A DNA stretch of 64,000 bases from Psychrobacter sp. UBA3480 (GTDB lineage Bacteria; Pseudomonadota; Gammaproteobacteria; Pseudomonadales; Moraxellaceae). Shown piece after piece: positions 19,921-29,878 of the stretch. The notes under the pieces were generated by a model. That model was not told the DNA's origin and did no database searches. It saw nothing but the letters and a program-made list of their open reading frames with translations. Each line of letters opens with the position of its first letter. Position 1 is the stretch's first letter. A program made the translations under genes and the position numbers. The DNA lies in the NCBI RefSeq assembly GCF_002377945.1, contig NZ_DFQV01000020.1:489081-553080 (forward strand), in the 5' to 3' direction.

Positions 19921-20313
19921 ATGCAGCAATTATCTGGTTTGGCGATGCAGCGCGGCGCCAGTGTGACAAACATTGTTCTTATTATTATGCTTTTGGGTAT
20001 TGCGACTAAGTTGACAGTAGCTATTGTACCGGCTCAGATTGGTGATTATCAATTGACCAAGGTATTAAGTGCACAGCTAAAAGAAGCCAATAATAATAAC
20101 GAAACAGCCAAGCAATTTGTTGAACGTGTCAACAAACAGTTATCTATCAATGCTGACTATGATACCAAGGCGGAAGACGTATTTACCTTTACTGATAAAA
20201 AAACAGGTCAATTGGCTATCTATAAAGAATATGCAGTAACTAATAACTTTTTTAGCAATGTCGATATCATAAACCGTTTCGAAGGTAACATTGAAATGGC
20301 AACAGCAGAGTAA
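19921..20313 (+). CDS. DUF4845 membrane-anchored protein
   Basis: A 130-residue protein with one N-terminal membrane helix at about 16-36 and a small periplasmic domain. Its place between lepB and rnc and its form (GASVTNIVLIIML, then a short alpha/beta domain) match the DUF4845 family found at this locus in gammaproteobacteria. The function is not established. AAGGATAT precedes the ATG. Confidence 0.85.
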   Translation: MQQLSGLAMQRGASVTNIVLIIMLLGIATKLTVAIVPAQIGDYQLTKVLSAQLKEANNNNETAKQFVERVNKQLSINADYDTKAEDVFTFTDKKTGQLAIYKEYAVTNNFFSNVDIINRFEGNIEMATAE

Positions 20314-20415
20314 GTCGCAATAGTACGACATAGCACCTTCATTATTTCATAAAATATATCAAATAATATTATTAAACTAAATCTGTCAAGCAGAAGGGAT
20401 AACCACAAACCACGC

Positions 20416-21213
20416 ATGAAACCAACTTCGCACCATTCCCAAGCGGTTCCTACTTCCCAAAAAAATAGTACGTCTGTTGACACGCTTGTTGTTAGCTCAG
20501 AATTTATTCAGCGGTTAGCAGTATTAACGCGTAAGTTAGGCTACGAGTTCAATGACTTGAGCCTTCCTAAACTTGCATTAACGCATCGCTCATTTGATAG
20601 CAAAAAAAACTATGAGCGCCTAGAGTTTTTAGGTGATGCACTGTTAGGGATGATTGTGGGTGAAGCTTTATATCATCGTTATCCTAGTCAAAATGAAGGT
20701 CGCTTAACGCGTATGCGTGCAACACTGGTGCGCCAAGAGTCGTTGGTAATTATCGCCCAAAACCTAGAGTTGTCTAACCATCTTATATTAGGAGTAGGTG
20801 AGCGCAAAGGTGGCGGTCGCAATCGTGCTTCTATACTAGCCGATGCCGTAGAGTCTCTGATTGGTGCTATCTATTTAGACAGCCAGGATATGGATATTAC
20901 TCGTAAATGTGTTCTCTCTTGGTATGGTGATTTGATTGATAATGTCAATGACCAAAAAGCATTGAAGGATGCCAAGAGTCGATTGCAAGAGTGGTTACAA
21001 TCTAAACAGTTTGACTTGCCCAACTACGAGCTCATGGAAACGCGTGGTAATGCACCGCATCAAATTTTCGTTGTACGTTGCCATGTAAATATCAATAACT
21101 GTCCTGATATTACTGAATCTGGTGAGAGCCGCCGTATCGCTGAACAGAAAGCAGCAGAGCTTATGATTAACCAATTACATAAATTGCCAGGATCTGCCAA
21201 AAAACGGGTATAG
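20416..21213 (+). CDS. rnc: Ribonuclease III
   Basis: A 265-residue double-strand-specific endoribonuclease that processes rRNA precursors and structured mRNAs. The signature ERLEFLGDA is at residues 67-75 with catalytic acidic residues Glu70 and Asp74, and a second acid block DAVESLIGA follows near residue 145. The double-stranded RNA-binding domain covers about 185-255. An N-terminal Ser/Thr-rich leader of about 30 residues makes it longer than E. coli RNase III (226). It precedes era, the common rnc-era order. Confidence 0.97.
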   Translation: MKPTSHHSQAVPTSQKNSTSVDTLVVSSEFIQRLAVLTRKLGYEFNDLSLPKLALTHRSFDSKKNYERLEFLGDALLGMIVGEALYHRYPSQNEGRLTRMRATLVRQESLVIIAQNLELSNHLILGVGERKGGGRNRASILADAVESLIGAIYLDSQDMDITRKCVLSWYGDLIDNVNDQKALKDAKSRLQEWLQSKQFDLPNYELMETRGNAPHQIFVVRCHVNINNCPDITESGESRRIAEQKAAELMINQLHKLPGSAKKRV

Positions 21214-21409
21214 CCGATATCCATAAACGCATTTTTAGATGCATAGTATCGGTTTAGATTGGTTTATAACTTGGCAAACATACATTAAAACTACCTCACA
21301 TATTATTTATTTTAAAACTTTAAATGTCTCTAGCCCGTTTTTAATGGTGACTGAATAAATTTAGCATCAACGACTGTTCGGCTAGACACAAACCCTATAG
21401 GATTAACTT

Positions 21410-22525
21410 ATGAGCAATCATACTGATTTGCCATCAAACAATGAAGACAGCACCCAAAATTTGGGTGAGAATACAGATATTGATTCAAGCCAGAACAATA
21501 TCGAAGTTACCGAAGAGATTCATGGTATTGATGCAGAAGATATTGCATTAGACAATGATATGGCCATTGAAGAGTTTTTTGCACCGAGTGGCAATGCTCG
21601 TATGGCTGATGATTTTAGAGCAGGTTATGTGGCCATTGTTGGACGTCCAAATGTGGGCAAATCAACTTTGATGAACCACTTATTGGGTCAAAAGCTGTCT
21701 ATTACCTCACGCAAACCACAAACCACCCGTCATCGTATTCATGGCATTTTGTCAAACCATGAAATGCAAGCGGTGTTTGTTGATACACCAGGTATTCACC
21801 GTAACGAAGTACGTGCTATTAACGAACGTATGAATAAAGCGGCGGTATCGGCGTTAGTAGATGTAGATTTAGTACTGTTTGTTGTTGATTCAGATCAATG
21901 GCGTGACGATGATTTATTGACCTTGCAAAAGCTCGGTGAGACCAATCTAACAGTCGTATTGGTTATCAATAAGTCAGATACTCTAAAAGATAAAGGCAGC
22001 GTGCTACCACTTATCGAAACTTTCAACGATAGTTTTGATTTCGCTGATATCGTTCCTGTATCTGCACTAAAAAATCAAAACTTAGATCGTTTGCAAGAAG
22101 TGATTGCTTCGCATTTACCAGTTGCTGCGCCTATTTATGATACAGAGCAAATCACCGATCGCTCTGAGCGATTTTTAGCCAGTGAAATCATACGCGAAAA
22201 AATCATGCGTAGTGCGGGTGATGAAGTGCCATATGATTTAACGGTACAGATTGATGAGTTTAAAGACGAACCTGCACATACTGATCCAAAAACAGGACGT
22301 CCACGCAAAGCTTGTACTTTCATCGATGCGACTATCTATGTTGAACGTGGTGGTCAAAAAGCCATCGTTATCGGTGACAAAGGCCAGCGTATCAAACAAG
22401 TTGGTATGGATGCTCGTAAAGATATGGAGCAGTTGTTCGGTAAAAAAATCATGTTAACTTTGTGGGTCAAAGTGAAACGTGGTTGGTCTGATGACGAGCG
22501 TGCGTTGACCAGTTTGGGCTATTGA
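21410..22525 (+). CDS. era: GTPase Era with acidic N-terminal extension
   Basis: A 371-residue essential GTPase that binds the 3' end of 16S rRNA during 30S maturation. G1 is GRPNVGKST at residues 78-86, G3 is DTPGIH, G4 is NKSD, and the C-terminal KH domain carries IGDKGQRIKQVG. Residues 1-70 are an extra acidic, Asn/Asp/Glu-rich segment not present in E. coli Era (301). AGGA lies before the ATG. Era sits between rnc and recO, the usual order. Confidence 0.97.
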   Translation: MSNHTDLPSNNEDSTQNLGENTDIDSSQNNIEVTEEIHGIDAEDIALDNDMAIEEFFAPSGNARMADDFRAGYVAIVGRPNVGKSTLMNHLLGQKLSITSRKPQTTRHRIHGILSNHEMQAVFVDTPGIHRNEVRAINERMNKAAVSALVDVDLVLFVVDSDQWRDDDLLTLQKLGETNLTVVLVINKSDTLKDKGSVLPLIETFNDSFDFADIVPVSALKNQNLDRLQEVIASHLPVAAPIYDTEQITDRSERFLASEIIREKIMRSAGDEVPYDLTVQIDEFKDEPAHTDPKTGRPRKACTFIDATIYVERGGQKAIVIGDKGQRIKQVGMDARKDMEQLFGKKIMLTLWVKVKRGWSDDERALTSLGY

Positions 22526-22588
22526 TAGCGGTTAAAAACGAACGCTTCAAAAGCACTGTGTGCCTTTTAGCTATTTAGGTAATAAAAA

Positions 22589-23365
22589 ATGCGTAATGAA
22601 GCGCTCGTCGGGTATTTATTGCATCAGCGTCCTTATCAAGAAAAGCGCGCCTTGTATTATCTTTTTTCTCAACAACATGGTGTGATACATGGTGTTGGAA
22701 AAAAAGGCGCGCCACTATTTATGCCGTTACAGCTTTTTGCTACTGGCAAACGCGACCTAAAAACCTTTAGTCAAATTAATATTGCCTCGCAAGATATGAC
22801 TCAAGCTGACAGTGTTCAAAAAGATAGTACACCTGCTGTCTTAGAAGCTATACCTTACGCTAATATCAGCGGCCAACATCAGTATGCCGCACTATATATA
22901 AACGAGATTCTGTGGCGGTTGTTACCTACTGAAGACCCAATGCCAGTATTGTGGCAGCATTATCAAATCAGTCTACAACAACTCAAACAAACTCTAAGTA
23001 ATAGCGAGCTTCGTCTCTGTCTACGTCAGTTTGAGCAGTATCTATTTACCGAATTAGGATTCACTTTAACGTTAACGCATGACAACGTTGAAGACCCCAT
23101 TGAGCCTGATTGTACTTACCGCTTTTTGCCGGATGTAGGTTTGCTCCCTGTATTGGTACATAATGAAGAGTCTGAGCATTTAGCCAGTGAGTCTGGACAG
23201 ACTGTTTTTAAGGGTGCGGATATTATAGAAATGGCACGTTTAGGTATTACTGAACAGACGCTGAACCATTGGTCAAAGCTACATCGAAATCTTATTGATC
23301 ATTTGCTTGACTATCAGCCACTACAAAGCCGTCTGTTATGGCAGCAGCAGCAACGTTATCAATAA
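22589..23365 (+). CDS. recO: DNA repair protein RecO
   Basis: A 258-residue RecFOR-pathway protein that anneals single strands and loads RecA onto SSB-coated DNA. The N-terminal OB-fold region (about 1-80) begins with NEALVGYLLHQRPYQEKRAL, followed by a helical domain with LRQFEQYLFTELG. The Cys-type zinc site found in some RecO proteins is not evident. It lies directly downstream of era and upstream of pdxJ, as in many gammaproteobacteria. Confidence 0.93.
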   Translation: MRNEALVGYLLHQRPYQEKRALYYLFSQQHGVIHGVGKKGAPLFMPLQLFATGKRDLKTFSQINIASQDMTQADSVQKDSTPAVLEAIPYANISGQHQYAALYINEILWRLLPTEDPMPVLWQHYQISLQQLKQTLSNSELRLCLRQFEQYLFTELGFTLTLTHDNVEDPIEPDCTYRFLPDVGLLPVLVHNEESEHLASESGQTVFKGADIIEMARLGITEQTLNHWSKLHRNLIDHLLDYQPLQSRLLWQQQQRYQ

Positions 23366-23428
23366 AGTCTCAAATATCATCGTAGTATCAACTATATAAG
23401 TTAGGCTTAATTGTCCAAAGGATTTTTT

Positions 23429-24202
23429 ATGAGTATCTCTGTATCTACCTCATCTGAAAACAATACAAAAAAACCTTTGTTAGGCGTGAATATTGATCAT
23501 GTGGCAACACTTCGTCAAGCGCGCGGTGTGAGTTATCCAAGTCCTTTGGCTGCTGCATTATTGTGCGAAAAGGCAGGGGCAGATGGTATCACTATACATT
23601 TACGCGAAGATCGTCGTCATATACAAGATGCGGATGTTTATGAAATGGCAGGGCAGTTGTCGACGAGGATGAACCTAGAGATGGCCGCAACGGATGAGAT
23701 GTTTGCAATTGCCTGCGAAGTTAAACCTTTTTGGGTATGTCTAGTACCTGAAAAGCGTGCAGAGTTAACGACAGAGGGTGGTCTCGATGTTGCAGGGCAA
23801 ATTACGTCTCTAAAAGAGTATGTTTATAAGCTACAAGATTCTAATATTAAGGTCTCTTTGTTTATTGATCCTGATGACCAGCAGATTTCAGCTGCGATAG
23901 AGTGTGGTGCAGACGCAATAGAATTGCATACTGGTGCTTATGCCGAAGCAGGCTTAGCAAATGATACTGCCGCACAGTTGGCTGAGCTTCAAAGAATTGA
24001 ACAAGCAGTAGCTACAGCACAGAGCCTAGACGAGAAATTGCTTGTTAACGCGGGTCATGGCTTAACGTGTGACAATGTGAATGCCATTGCAAAGATTGAT
24101 GGTATATACGAATTGAATATTGGTCATGCACTTATTGCAGATGCGGTGTTTGTAGGGTTAGAAAGCGCTGTGACAATGATGAAAGAGGCAATGTATAAAT
24201 AG
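23429..24202 (+). CDS. pdxJ: Pyridoxine 5'-phosphate synthase PdxJ
   Basis: A 257-residue TIM-barrel enzyme that condenses 1-deoxyxylulose 5-phosphate with 3-amino-2-oxopropyl phosphate to pyridoxine 5'-phosphate, the last ring-forming step of DXP-dependent vitamin B6 synthesis. Diagnostic segments are [37 protein letters not shown] and [10 protein letters not shown]. The ATG at 23429 has AAAGGA before it; an upstream TTG at 23411 is in frame but would place this site inside the gene. It ends 20 bases from a convergent pseudopilin gene. Confidence 0.97.
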   Translation: MSISVSTSSENNTKKPLLGVNIDHVATLRQARGVSYPSPLAAALLCEKAGADGITIHLREDRRHIQDADVYEMAGQLSTRMNLEMAATDEMFAIACEVKPFWVCLVPEKRAELTTEGGLDVAGQITSLKEYVYKLQDSNIKVSLFIDPDDQQISAAIECGADAIELHTGAYAEAGLANDTAAQLAELQRIEQAVATAQSLDEKLLVNAGHGLTCDNVNAIAKIDGIYELNIGHALIADAVFVGLESAVTMMKEAMYK

Positions 24203-24222
24203 GTTTGCATATACGGCATCTA

Positions 24223-24951
24223 TTACCCATTACATTTTGTAGGGTGGTCTGCATTAAGTTTATGTTTGACGATACCGGATTGGTTAAAAGAAATTTGGTA
24301 CATTGACTTGTTATAAGAAGAGGTGGGGCAGTATTTTATATGGCCAAAGTGTCCTCGAGGTCTGCCGCTATCGCCCCAAAATTTAGTATAGTGTCGCCTA
24401 CCGCCAACTCTTAACTTCACTGTACTATATCTTAGGTTTAAGGATTGCTGAGTTAATAACGTGTCTACTTGAGAATCAAAATGCTTATTGTTATTTTTAT
24501 CTACGAATAGCAGAAGTGTCTTATCACTGTTCCTATGACATTGCTGTGCATCATTCGATAAACAAACCAAGACATCCTGCCGACTTATATAACTTTCGGC
24601 CTTTGCTAAGGACAAGGTGTTCTCTAATTGATGCTTGACACGTTGAGCTTCCATTCGTGCTAAGTGCGTTAAGATATTTGGCGCTGCAATAGCTGCGATA
24701 ATTCCCAATACCATTGTCGTCACAATTAGCTCAACGAGAGTAAAGCCGTTTGATTGCTTAGCACTGAGAATATTATTGTTCTGAAGGAATGATTTCCTAT
24801 AACTGACTAACTTCAATAGTTTATTGAATAACCTAGATACAATAGCTAAGAAATTATCAATTCCATACCTGCCTATTCTGCAAATAGGTAAACAAAAGGT
24901 AAAAATGACTATTGTCTTGTAATGGGCCAGTACCTTACTAAGTAAGTTCAT
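24223..24951 (-). CDS. GspH/FimT-type pseudopilin with long leader
   Basis: A 242-residue protein with a prepilin peptidase site NGFTLVELIVTTMVLG: Gly69, Phe70 and the conserved Glu74, followed by a hydrophobic helix. The mature part has four Cys that could form disulfides, as in FimT/GspH minor pilins that start type IV pilus or type II secretion fibres. The leader before the cleavage site is 68 residues, against the usual 5-30, and contains a hydrophobic stretch (TIVIFTFCLPICRI). No internal ATG lies between residue 1 and the cleavage site, so the true start may be a TTG inside or the leader may be genuine. No other pilus gene is nearby. Confidence 0.75.
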   Translation of the reverse strand: MNLLSKVLAHYKTIVIFTFCLPICRIGRYGIDNFLAIVSRLFNKLLKLVSYRKSFLQNNNILSAKQSNGFTLVELIVTTMVLGIIAAIAAPNILTHLARMEAQRVKHQLENTLSLAKAESYISRQDVLVCLSNDAQQCHRNSDKTLLLFVDKNNNKHFDSQVDTLLTQQSLNLRYSTVKLRVGGRRHYTKFWGDSGRPRGHFGHIKYCPTSSYNKSMYQISFNQSGIVKHKLNADHPTKCNG

Positions 24952-25535
24952 AATGCGCTACATCCTATAGCTATCTGTCATTCAAGTAGAAAACAACGTC
25001 TCACACATCCTTGTGTTGACTATTTTTTAAGCACACCAATTGTCCAAATTCTTTAAACTTTCTCTTATTCCACTGTATATAAAACACATACAACACCTAA
25101 TCACTTGATTTTCAGAAGAATATTGGTTTTTTACAATATATATGTAATATATAGCGACTGTCAAAAAATGTTTCAATTAGTGAAAGAAAGACATTAGCAA
25201 TAGAGAAAAAATTCTAATTGTAATAAAATGCTTCAAGAAAATAGCTATCAATAGACTATTCATCTATCGCAAACTGATGTGTAAAAGATAAGAAGCGTAA
25301 GGTGTGTTAGTTCTGGGTAACTTAGACTATTTATTGTGTTTTAGTTACAACATTATCGTGTAATAATGTGTAGCTCGTTAACGAAAAAAGTTGTAAACTG
25401 AATTAATAATCGCTAAGCTACTCCTTAATTGGTTTTGCTTTGTCACTTAAAATGCGTAAGAGATGTTTATCTTAGTACGTCTTGAGAATCGGTTTTGCTT
25501 AATGCATCACTAAAATTATCCTTTGGAGGAAGTCC
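24952..25535. other. Intergenic region, pseudopilin to ompA
   Basis: 584 bases of very AT-rich sequence. It must hold the ompA promoter, but no single good -35/-10 pair stands out. The 10-mer ggttttgctt occurs at 25431-25440 and again exactly 60 bases later at 25491-25500. A strong ribosome site GGAGGA lies at 25525-25530. Confidence 0.5.
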
Positions 25536-26831
25536 ATGAAATTGAACAAAATAGCTCTAGCCCTTGTTGCTGTAGCGGCTGCACCGATGGCAGCTAATGC
25601 TGGTGTTACTATTAGCCCATTGTTACTTGGTTATCACATGACTGAAGAATTCAGTGATACCTCTGACAAACAGCGTGAAGTTCTTACTACTGGTAAAAAC
25701 TTGTATGAAAACGCTAACGGCGATGTTATCGGTGATGGTAGCCGTGGTAACAGCAATGGTGGCGTAGCCAAAGAAAGCAGCCTGTATACTGGTGCAGCTT
25801 TAGGTATCGAACTTACTCCTTCTACTCAGTTCCAAGTAGAATATGGTGTATCTGACGCAAACGGCGAAGCTTCTGAAGATTCAGCTGATGCCGGCGTTAA
25901 CCGCTTTGATATTGAACAAGAAATGATTTCTGGTAACTTCTTGATCGGTACTGAAGAATTCACTGGCTACACTGATAGCGCACTTAAGCCATACGTACTA
26001 GTAGGTGCTGGTCAGTCTAAAATCAAAGTAGAGAACCAAGAACAGTATACTAATTCTAACGGTGAAGTAGTTGCTGCTGGTACTGAAGTATCAAACTCTA
26101 AAGACACTATCGGTAACCTAGGTCTAGGTGCTATGTATCGCATCAATGACGCGCTAAGCCTACGTGGTGAAGCTCGTGCGATTCATAACTTTGACAACAA
26201 CTGGTGGGAAGGCATGGCTTTGGCCGGTCTAGAAGTAGTATTAGGTGGCCATTTAGCACCTACAGTAGCAGTACCACCTATGCAAGAGCCAGTAGTTGAC
26301 AACACTCCAGTAGTCGTTGTTGAAGCTGATCTTGATTCTGACGGTGATGGCGTACCTGATAGCATCGATGCATGCCCAGGCACTCCAATGAACGTTGTAG
26401 TTGATGAGCGCGGTTGCCCAGTACCAGTAGACATTACTGACGAACTGAAAATGGAACTACGTGTATTCTTTGATAACGATAAGTCAGCTATCAAAAACCA
26501 GTACAAGCCAGAAATCGCTAAAGTAGCAGAGAAGATGCGTGAGTATCCTAACTCTACAGCTCGTGTAGAAGGTCATGCTTCTAAGACTGGTCCTTCAGCA
26601 CGTTATAACCAACGTCTGTCTGAAGCTCGTGCCGTTGCTGTTAAATCTATGCTAACTAATGAATTCGGTATCGCTCCAAACCGTCTATCAACTGTAGGCT
26701 ATGGTTACAACAACCCAATCGCTTCAAATGACACTGAAGAAGGTCGTGCTATGAACCGTCGTGTTTATGCCATCATCACTGGTGACAAAACAATGACTGT
26801 TGAACAAACTAAAGATATGGTTGTTCAGTAA
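25536..26831 (+). CDS. OmpA-family outer-membrane protein
   Basis: A 431-residue protein. Residues 1-22 are a Sec signal (cleavage after ANA), about 23-245 form a beta-barrel that opens with VTISPLLLGYHM, about 265-290 carry an Asp-rich thrombospondin type-3-like calcium loop (DLDSDGDGVPDSIDACPGTP), and about 305-420 form the OmpA C-terminal peptidoglycan-binding domain with GHASKTGPSARYNQRLSEAR. It would link the outer membrane to the cell wall. GGAGGA before the ATG and codon use typical of an abundant protein suggest high expression. It is monocistronic with a strong terminator. Confidence 0.95.
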   Translation: MKLNKIALALVAVAAAPMAANAGVTISPLLLGYHMTEEFSDTSDKQREVLTTGKNLYENANGDVIGDGSRGNSNGGVAKESSLYTGAALGIELTPSTQFQVEYGVSDANGEASEDSADAGVNRFDIEQEMISGNFLIGTEEFTGYTDSALKPYVLVGAGQSKIKVENQEQYTNSNGEVVAAGTEVSNSKDTIGNLGLGAMYRINDALSLRGEARAIHNFDNNWWEGMALAGLEVVLGGHLAPTVAVPPMQEPVVDNTPVVVVEADLDSDGDGVPDSIDACPGTPMNVVVDERGCPVPVDITDELKMELRVFFDNDKSAIKNQYKPEIAKVAEKMREYPNSTARVEGHASKTGPSARYNQRLSEARAVAVKSMLTNEFGIAPNRLSTVGYGYNNPIASNDTEEGRAMNRRVYAIITGDKTMTVEQTKDMVVQ

Positions 26832-26871
26832 GTATTAGCAAAATAATCGTATAGTAAAATATACAGTTACA

Positions 26872-26902
26872 AAAAAAGCCACCCAACGGGTGGCTTTTTT
26901 TT
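26872..26902 (+). terminator. Intrinsic terminator after ompA
   Basis: AGCCACCC / GGGTGGCT with a 3-base loop, flanked by an A run and eight T. Confidence 0.95.
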
Positions 26903-26952
26903 ATTTATGTATTGAGAAAAGTGAGTTATTACATAAATTTATGAATCAATAA

Positions 26953-26961
26953 TGTTATACT
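26953..26961 (+). promoter_or_regulatory. Possible typA promoter (extended -10)
   Basis: TGTTATACT: extended -10 TG and TATACT at 26956-26961. No good -35 box is present, as is common with extended -10 promoters. The leader would be about 215 bases. Confidence 0.4.
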
Positions 26962-27180
26962 AGCCACCCAAACATTCTGTAAATTAACAGCATGTACATT
27001 AGCATAGCAATCTGTATGATGAATTCGTCAGTATAGATATTTGATTGTATTGAAATTTTTTATTTGATAGCATTCTTTTCTGCGTCATCTTAGATTCAAT
27101 ATCTATCTGATTGATGATGAAAGTTTATTCAGCAGCGCTTACTGCTACTGCATTTTTTTAAGACGAAACGAGCATTTTAT

Positions 27181-29031
27181 ATGGCGAACGATATCAAACA
27201 CCTGCGTAACATTGCAATTATTGCCCACGTTGACCACGGTAAGACAACTTTGGTTGATAAGTTATTACATCAGTCTGGTACTTTTGGCGACCGTGCAAAC
27301 ATTGCTGAGCGTGCAATGGACTCAGGTGATATTGAGCAAGAACGTGGTATTACCATTTTGGCTAAAAACACAGCTATCCGCTGGACAGATAAAACTTCAG
27401 AAACTGAATACCGTATCAACATTGTGGATACCCCAGGTCACGCCGATTTCGGTGGTGAAGTTGAGCGTGTAATGTCTATGGTTGACTGCGTACTTTTGGT
27501 TGTTGACGCTGTTGATGGCCCAATGCCTCAGACTCGTTTTGTGACGCAAAAAGCATTCGAACAAGGTCTAAAGCCGATCGTTGTTATTAACAAAATCGAT
27601 CGTCCTGGCTCACGTCCTGATTGGGTAATGGATCAAATCTTTGATTTGTTTGACAACCTAGGTGCAAACGATGAGCAGCTTGATTTTCCAGTTGTTTATG
27701 CTTCAGCATTGAATGGTATTGCAGGTCTAGAAGCAGATGATTTAGCTGATGATATGACGCCATTGTTCAAAACTATCGTTGACGTTGTTCAGCCACCACA
27801 GGTTGATGCTGACGCTCCGTTCCGTATGCAAATCTCAAGCCTTGACTACAACAGCTTTGTTGGTGTAATCGGTATTGGTCGTATTCAACGTGGTAAAGTT
27901 AAACTTAACACGCCAGTGACTGTTATTGATAAGCATGGTAAGACGCGTAACGGCCGTATTCTAAAAATCATGGGTTACCATGGTCTTGATCGTATTGACG
28001 TTGAAGATGCACAAGCAGGTGATATCGTTTGTATCACAGGTATCGATGCACTAAACATTTCTGATACTATTTGTGATCCTAACAACGTTGAAGCATTACC
28101 AGCACTAACGGTAGATCAACCTACAGTATCTATGAACTTCCAAGTAAATAATTCACCATTTGCTGGTCGTGAAGGTAAGTTTGTGACTTCACGTAACATT
28201 CGTGAGCGTCTTGAGCGTGAATTGATTCATAACGTAGCATTGCGTGTAGAAGACACTGAGTCTCCTGATAAATTCAAAGTATCAGGCCGTGGCGAGCTTC
28301 ATTTATCAGTACTTATCGAAAACATGCGCCGTGAAGGTTTTGAGCTAGGTGTTTCTGGCCCAGAAGTTATCGTTAAAGAAGTTGATGGTAAGCTACAAGA
28401 GCCGTATGAAAACGTTGTCTTCGATATTGAAGAAGAGCATCAAGGTTCTATCATGGAGCAAGTTGGTCTACGCAAAGGCGAGATGACTAACATGGAGCTG
28501 GACGGTAAAGGCCGTATGCGTATCGAGGCAACCATACCAGCGCGTGGCTTGATCGGTTTCCGTTCTGAGTTCCTAACCCTGACTTCAGGTAGTGGTATCA
28601 TGACCTCGAGCTTCTCACATTACGGTCCACAGAAGATTGGTGATGTTGGTGGTCGTTCTAACGGCGTATTGGTTTCTATGGCAAATGGTACTTGCCTAGG
28701 TTTTGCTCTATTTAACCTACAGAAACGTGGTAAGTTGTTTGCTGAGCCACAGCTTGAAGTTTATGAAGGTATGATTGTTGGTCTTAACTCTCGTAACGAT
28801 GATATGACTGTTAACCCAACGACTGCTAAACAGCTAACCAACGTACGTGCTAGTGGTACTGACGAAGCATTGACGTTGACGCCAGCAGTGAAATTCACTC
28901 TTGAGCAAGCGCTTGAGTTTATTCAAGACGATGAGCTAGTCGAAGTAACGCCAAAAGCGGTACGTATTCGTAAACGCTACTTAACTGAAAGTGAGCGTAA
29001 GCGTCACGGCCGTGGTAAGAAAGGTGCTTAA
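27181..29031 (+). CDS. typA: Ribosome-associated GTPase TypA/BipA
   Basis: A 616-residue translational GTPase of normal length that assists 50S assembly, especially in the cold, and affects stress and surface traits. G1 is [10 protein letters not shown]2 lies in ERGITI, G3 is DTPGHADF and G4 is NKIDRP. The BipA C-terminal region includes [18 protein letters not shown] and [14 protein letters not shown]. Codon use is similar to the neighbouring ompA, suggesting strong expression. A terminator follows. Confidence 0.98.
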   Translation: MANDIKHLRNIAIIAHVDHGKTTLVDKLLHQSGTFGDRANIAERAMDSGDIEQERGITILAKNTAIRWTDKTSETEYRINIVDTPGHADFGGEVERVMSMVDCVLLVVDAVDGPMPQTRFVTQKAFEQGLKPIVVINKIDRPGSRPDWVMDQIFDLFDNLGANDEQLDFPVVYASALNGIAGLEADDLADDMTPLFKTIVDVVQPPQVDADAPFRMQISSLDYNSFVGVIGIGRIQRGKVKLNTPVTVIDKHGKTRNGRILKIMGYHGLDRIDVEDAQAGDIVCITGIDALNISDTICDPNNVEALPALTVDQPTVSMNFQVNNSPFAGREGKFVTSRNIRERLERELIHNVALRVEDTESPDKFKVSGRGELHLSVLIENMRREGFELGVSGPEVIVKEVDGKLQEPYENVVFDIEEEHQGSIMEQVGLRKGEMTNMELDGKGRMRIEATIPARGLIGFRSEFLTLTSGSGIMTSSFSHYGPQKIGDVGGRSNGVLVSMANGTCLGFALFNLQKRGKLFAEPQLEVYEGMIVGLNSRNDDMTVNPTTAKQLTNVRASGTDEALTLTPAVKFTLEQALEFIQDDELVEVTPKAVRIRKRYLTESERKRHGRGKKGA

Positions 29032-29128
29032 TATCAATAAGTGAGTTACTTAGTAATTCATAGTATTGATGTTTGACGCAAATGCTTAGTGTCAGTAGTT
29101 TCTACGGGCACTGAGTGATTCAAAAATG

Positions 29129-29177
29129 AGCAGTATAAGGTGAGCTATTAGTGGTTCACTTTATACTGCTTTTTTTT
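29129..29177 (+). terminator. Intrinsic terminator after typA
   Basis: A 15-base stem, AGCAGTATAAGGTGA / TCACTTTATACTGCT (one G-T pair), with a 12-base loop and eight T. Confidence 0.9.
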
Positions 29178-29311
29178 GGGTTGTAATCTTGGAAAAATAC
29201 AGACAGAATGAATAGTGACGTTAATGTATTCAATTATTAACATGAAAGCTAGATGTGACACTAATTATATAAATATCTATTGGTTTGTAGATAAATTTTG
29301 AGGAAAAAACA

Positions 29312-29767
29312 ATGAGTATGGTTTCAGAGTTTAAAGAGTTCGCTGTCAAGGGCAATGTGATGGATTTGGCAGTCGGTGTCATCATCGGCGGGGCTTTTGC
29401 TACCATCACAAAATCTTTAGTAGATGATATTATTATGCCGATTGTCGCTTTTATTTTTGGCGGCGAGATTAATTTTGAGAACATGTTCTTAGTTTTAGGC
29501 GATGCACCTGATGGTATTGTTATGACTTATGATGCGCTCAAAGAAGCAGGTGTACCTGTATTGGCTTACGGTAGTTTTATTACCGTACTTATTAACTTTC
29601 TAATCTTAGCTTTCATCATCTTTATGATGGTGAGAGGTGTCAATAAAATGCGCCGTGCTGAAGAGGTAGAGGAAGTTATAGAAGAAGCAGTAGAAGAGCC
29701 ATCAGAGGAAGTGAAGTTGCTGCGCGAAATCAGTGCCAAATTAAGTAATACTAGTATTACGAAATAA
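29312..29767 (+). CDS. mscL: Large-conductance mechanosensitive channel MscL
   Basis: A 151-residue inner-membrane channel that opens under hypo-osmotic stress. The N-terminal amphipathic helix [19 protein letters not shown] runs into the first membrane helix (about 15-45), the second is at about 82-108, and the C-terminal bundle is strongly acidic ([17 protein letters not shown]) before LLREI. It is single-gene with a terminator just after it. Confidence 0.97.
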   Translation: MSMVSEFKEFAVKGNVMDLAVGVIIGGAFATITKSLVDDIIMPIVAFIFGGEINFENMFLVLGDAPDGIVMTYDALKEAGVPVLAYGSFITVLINFLILAFIIFMMVRGVNKMRRAEEVEEVIEEAVEEPSEEVKLLREISAKLSNTSITK

Positions 29768-29787
29768 ATTATCGACTTTTCGACAAT

Positions 29788-29817
29788 AAAAAGGCTAACT
29801 CCTCGTTAGCCTTTTTG
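29788..29817. terminator. Bidirectional intrinsic terminator
   Basis: aaaaaggctaac / gttagccttttt with a 5-base loop, between convergent mscL and the minus-strand gene ending at 29879. Confidence 0.9.
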
Positions 29818-29878
29818 CTATGAAATAGTCACAGTCATTTTTTGTGAACTATTTGATGTGCCTACTAAAAGCAAATTG

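Larger units (their letters stand above)
26832..27180. other. Intergenic region, ompA to typA
   Basis: 349 bases holding the ompA terminator, a possible typA promoter at 26953 and an AT-rich leader. Nothing else was seen. Confidence 0.5.
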
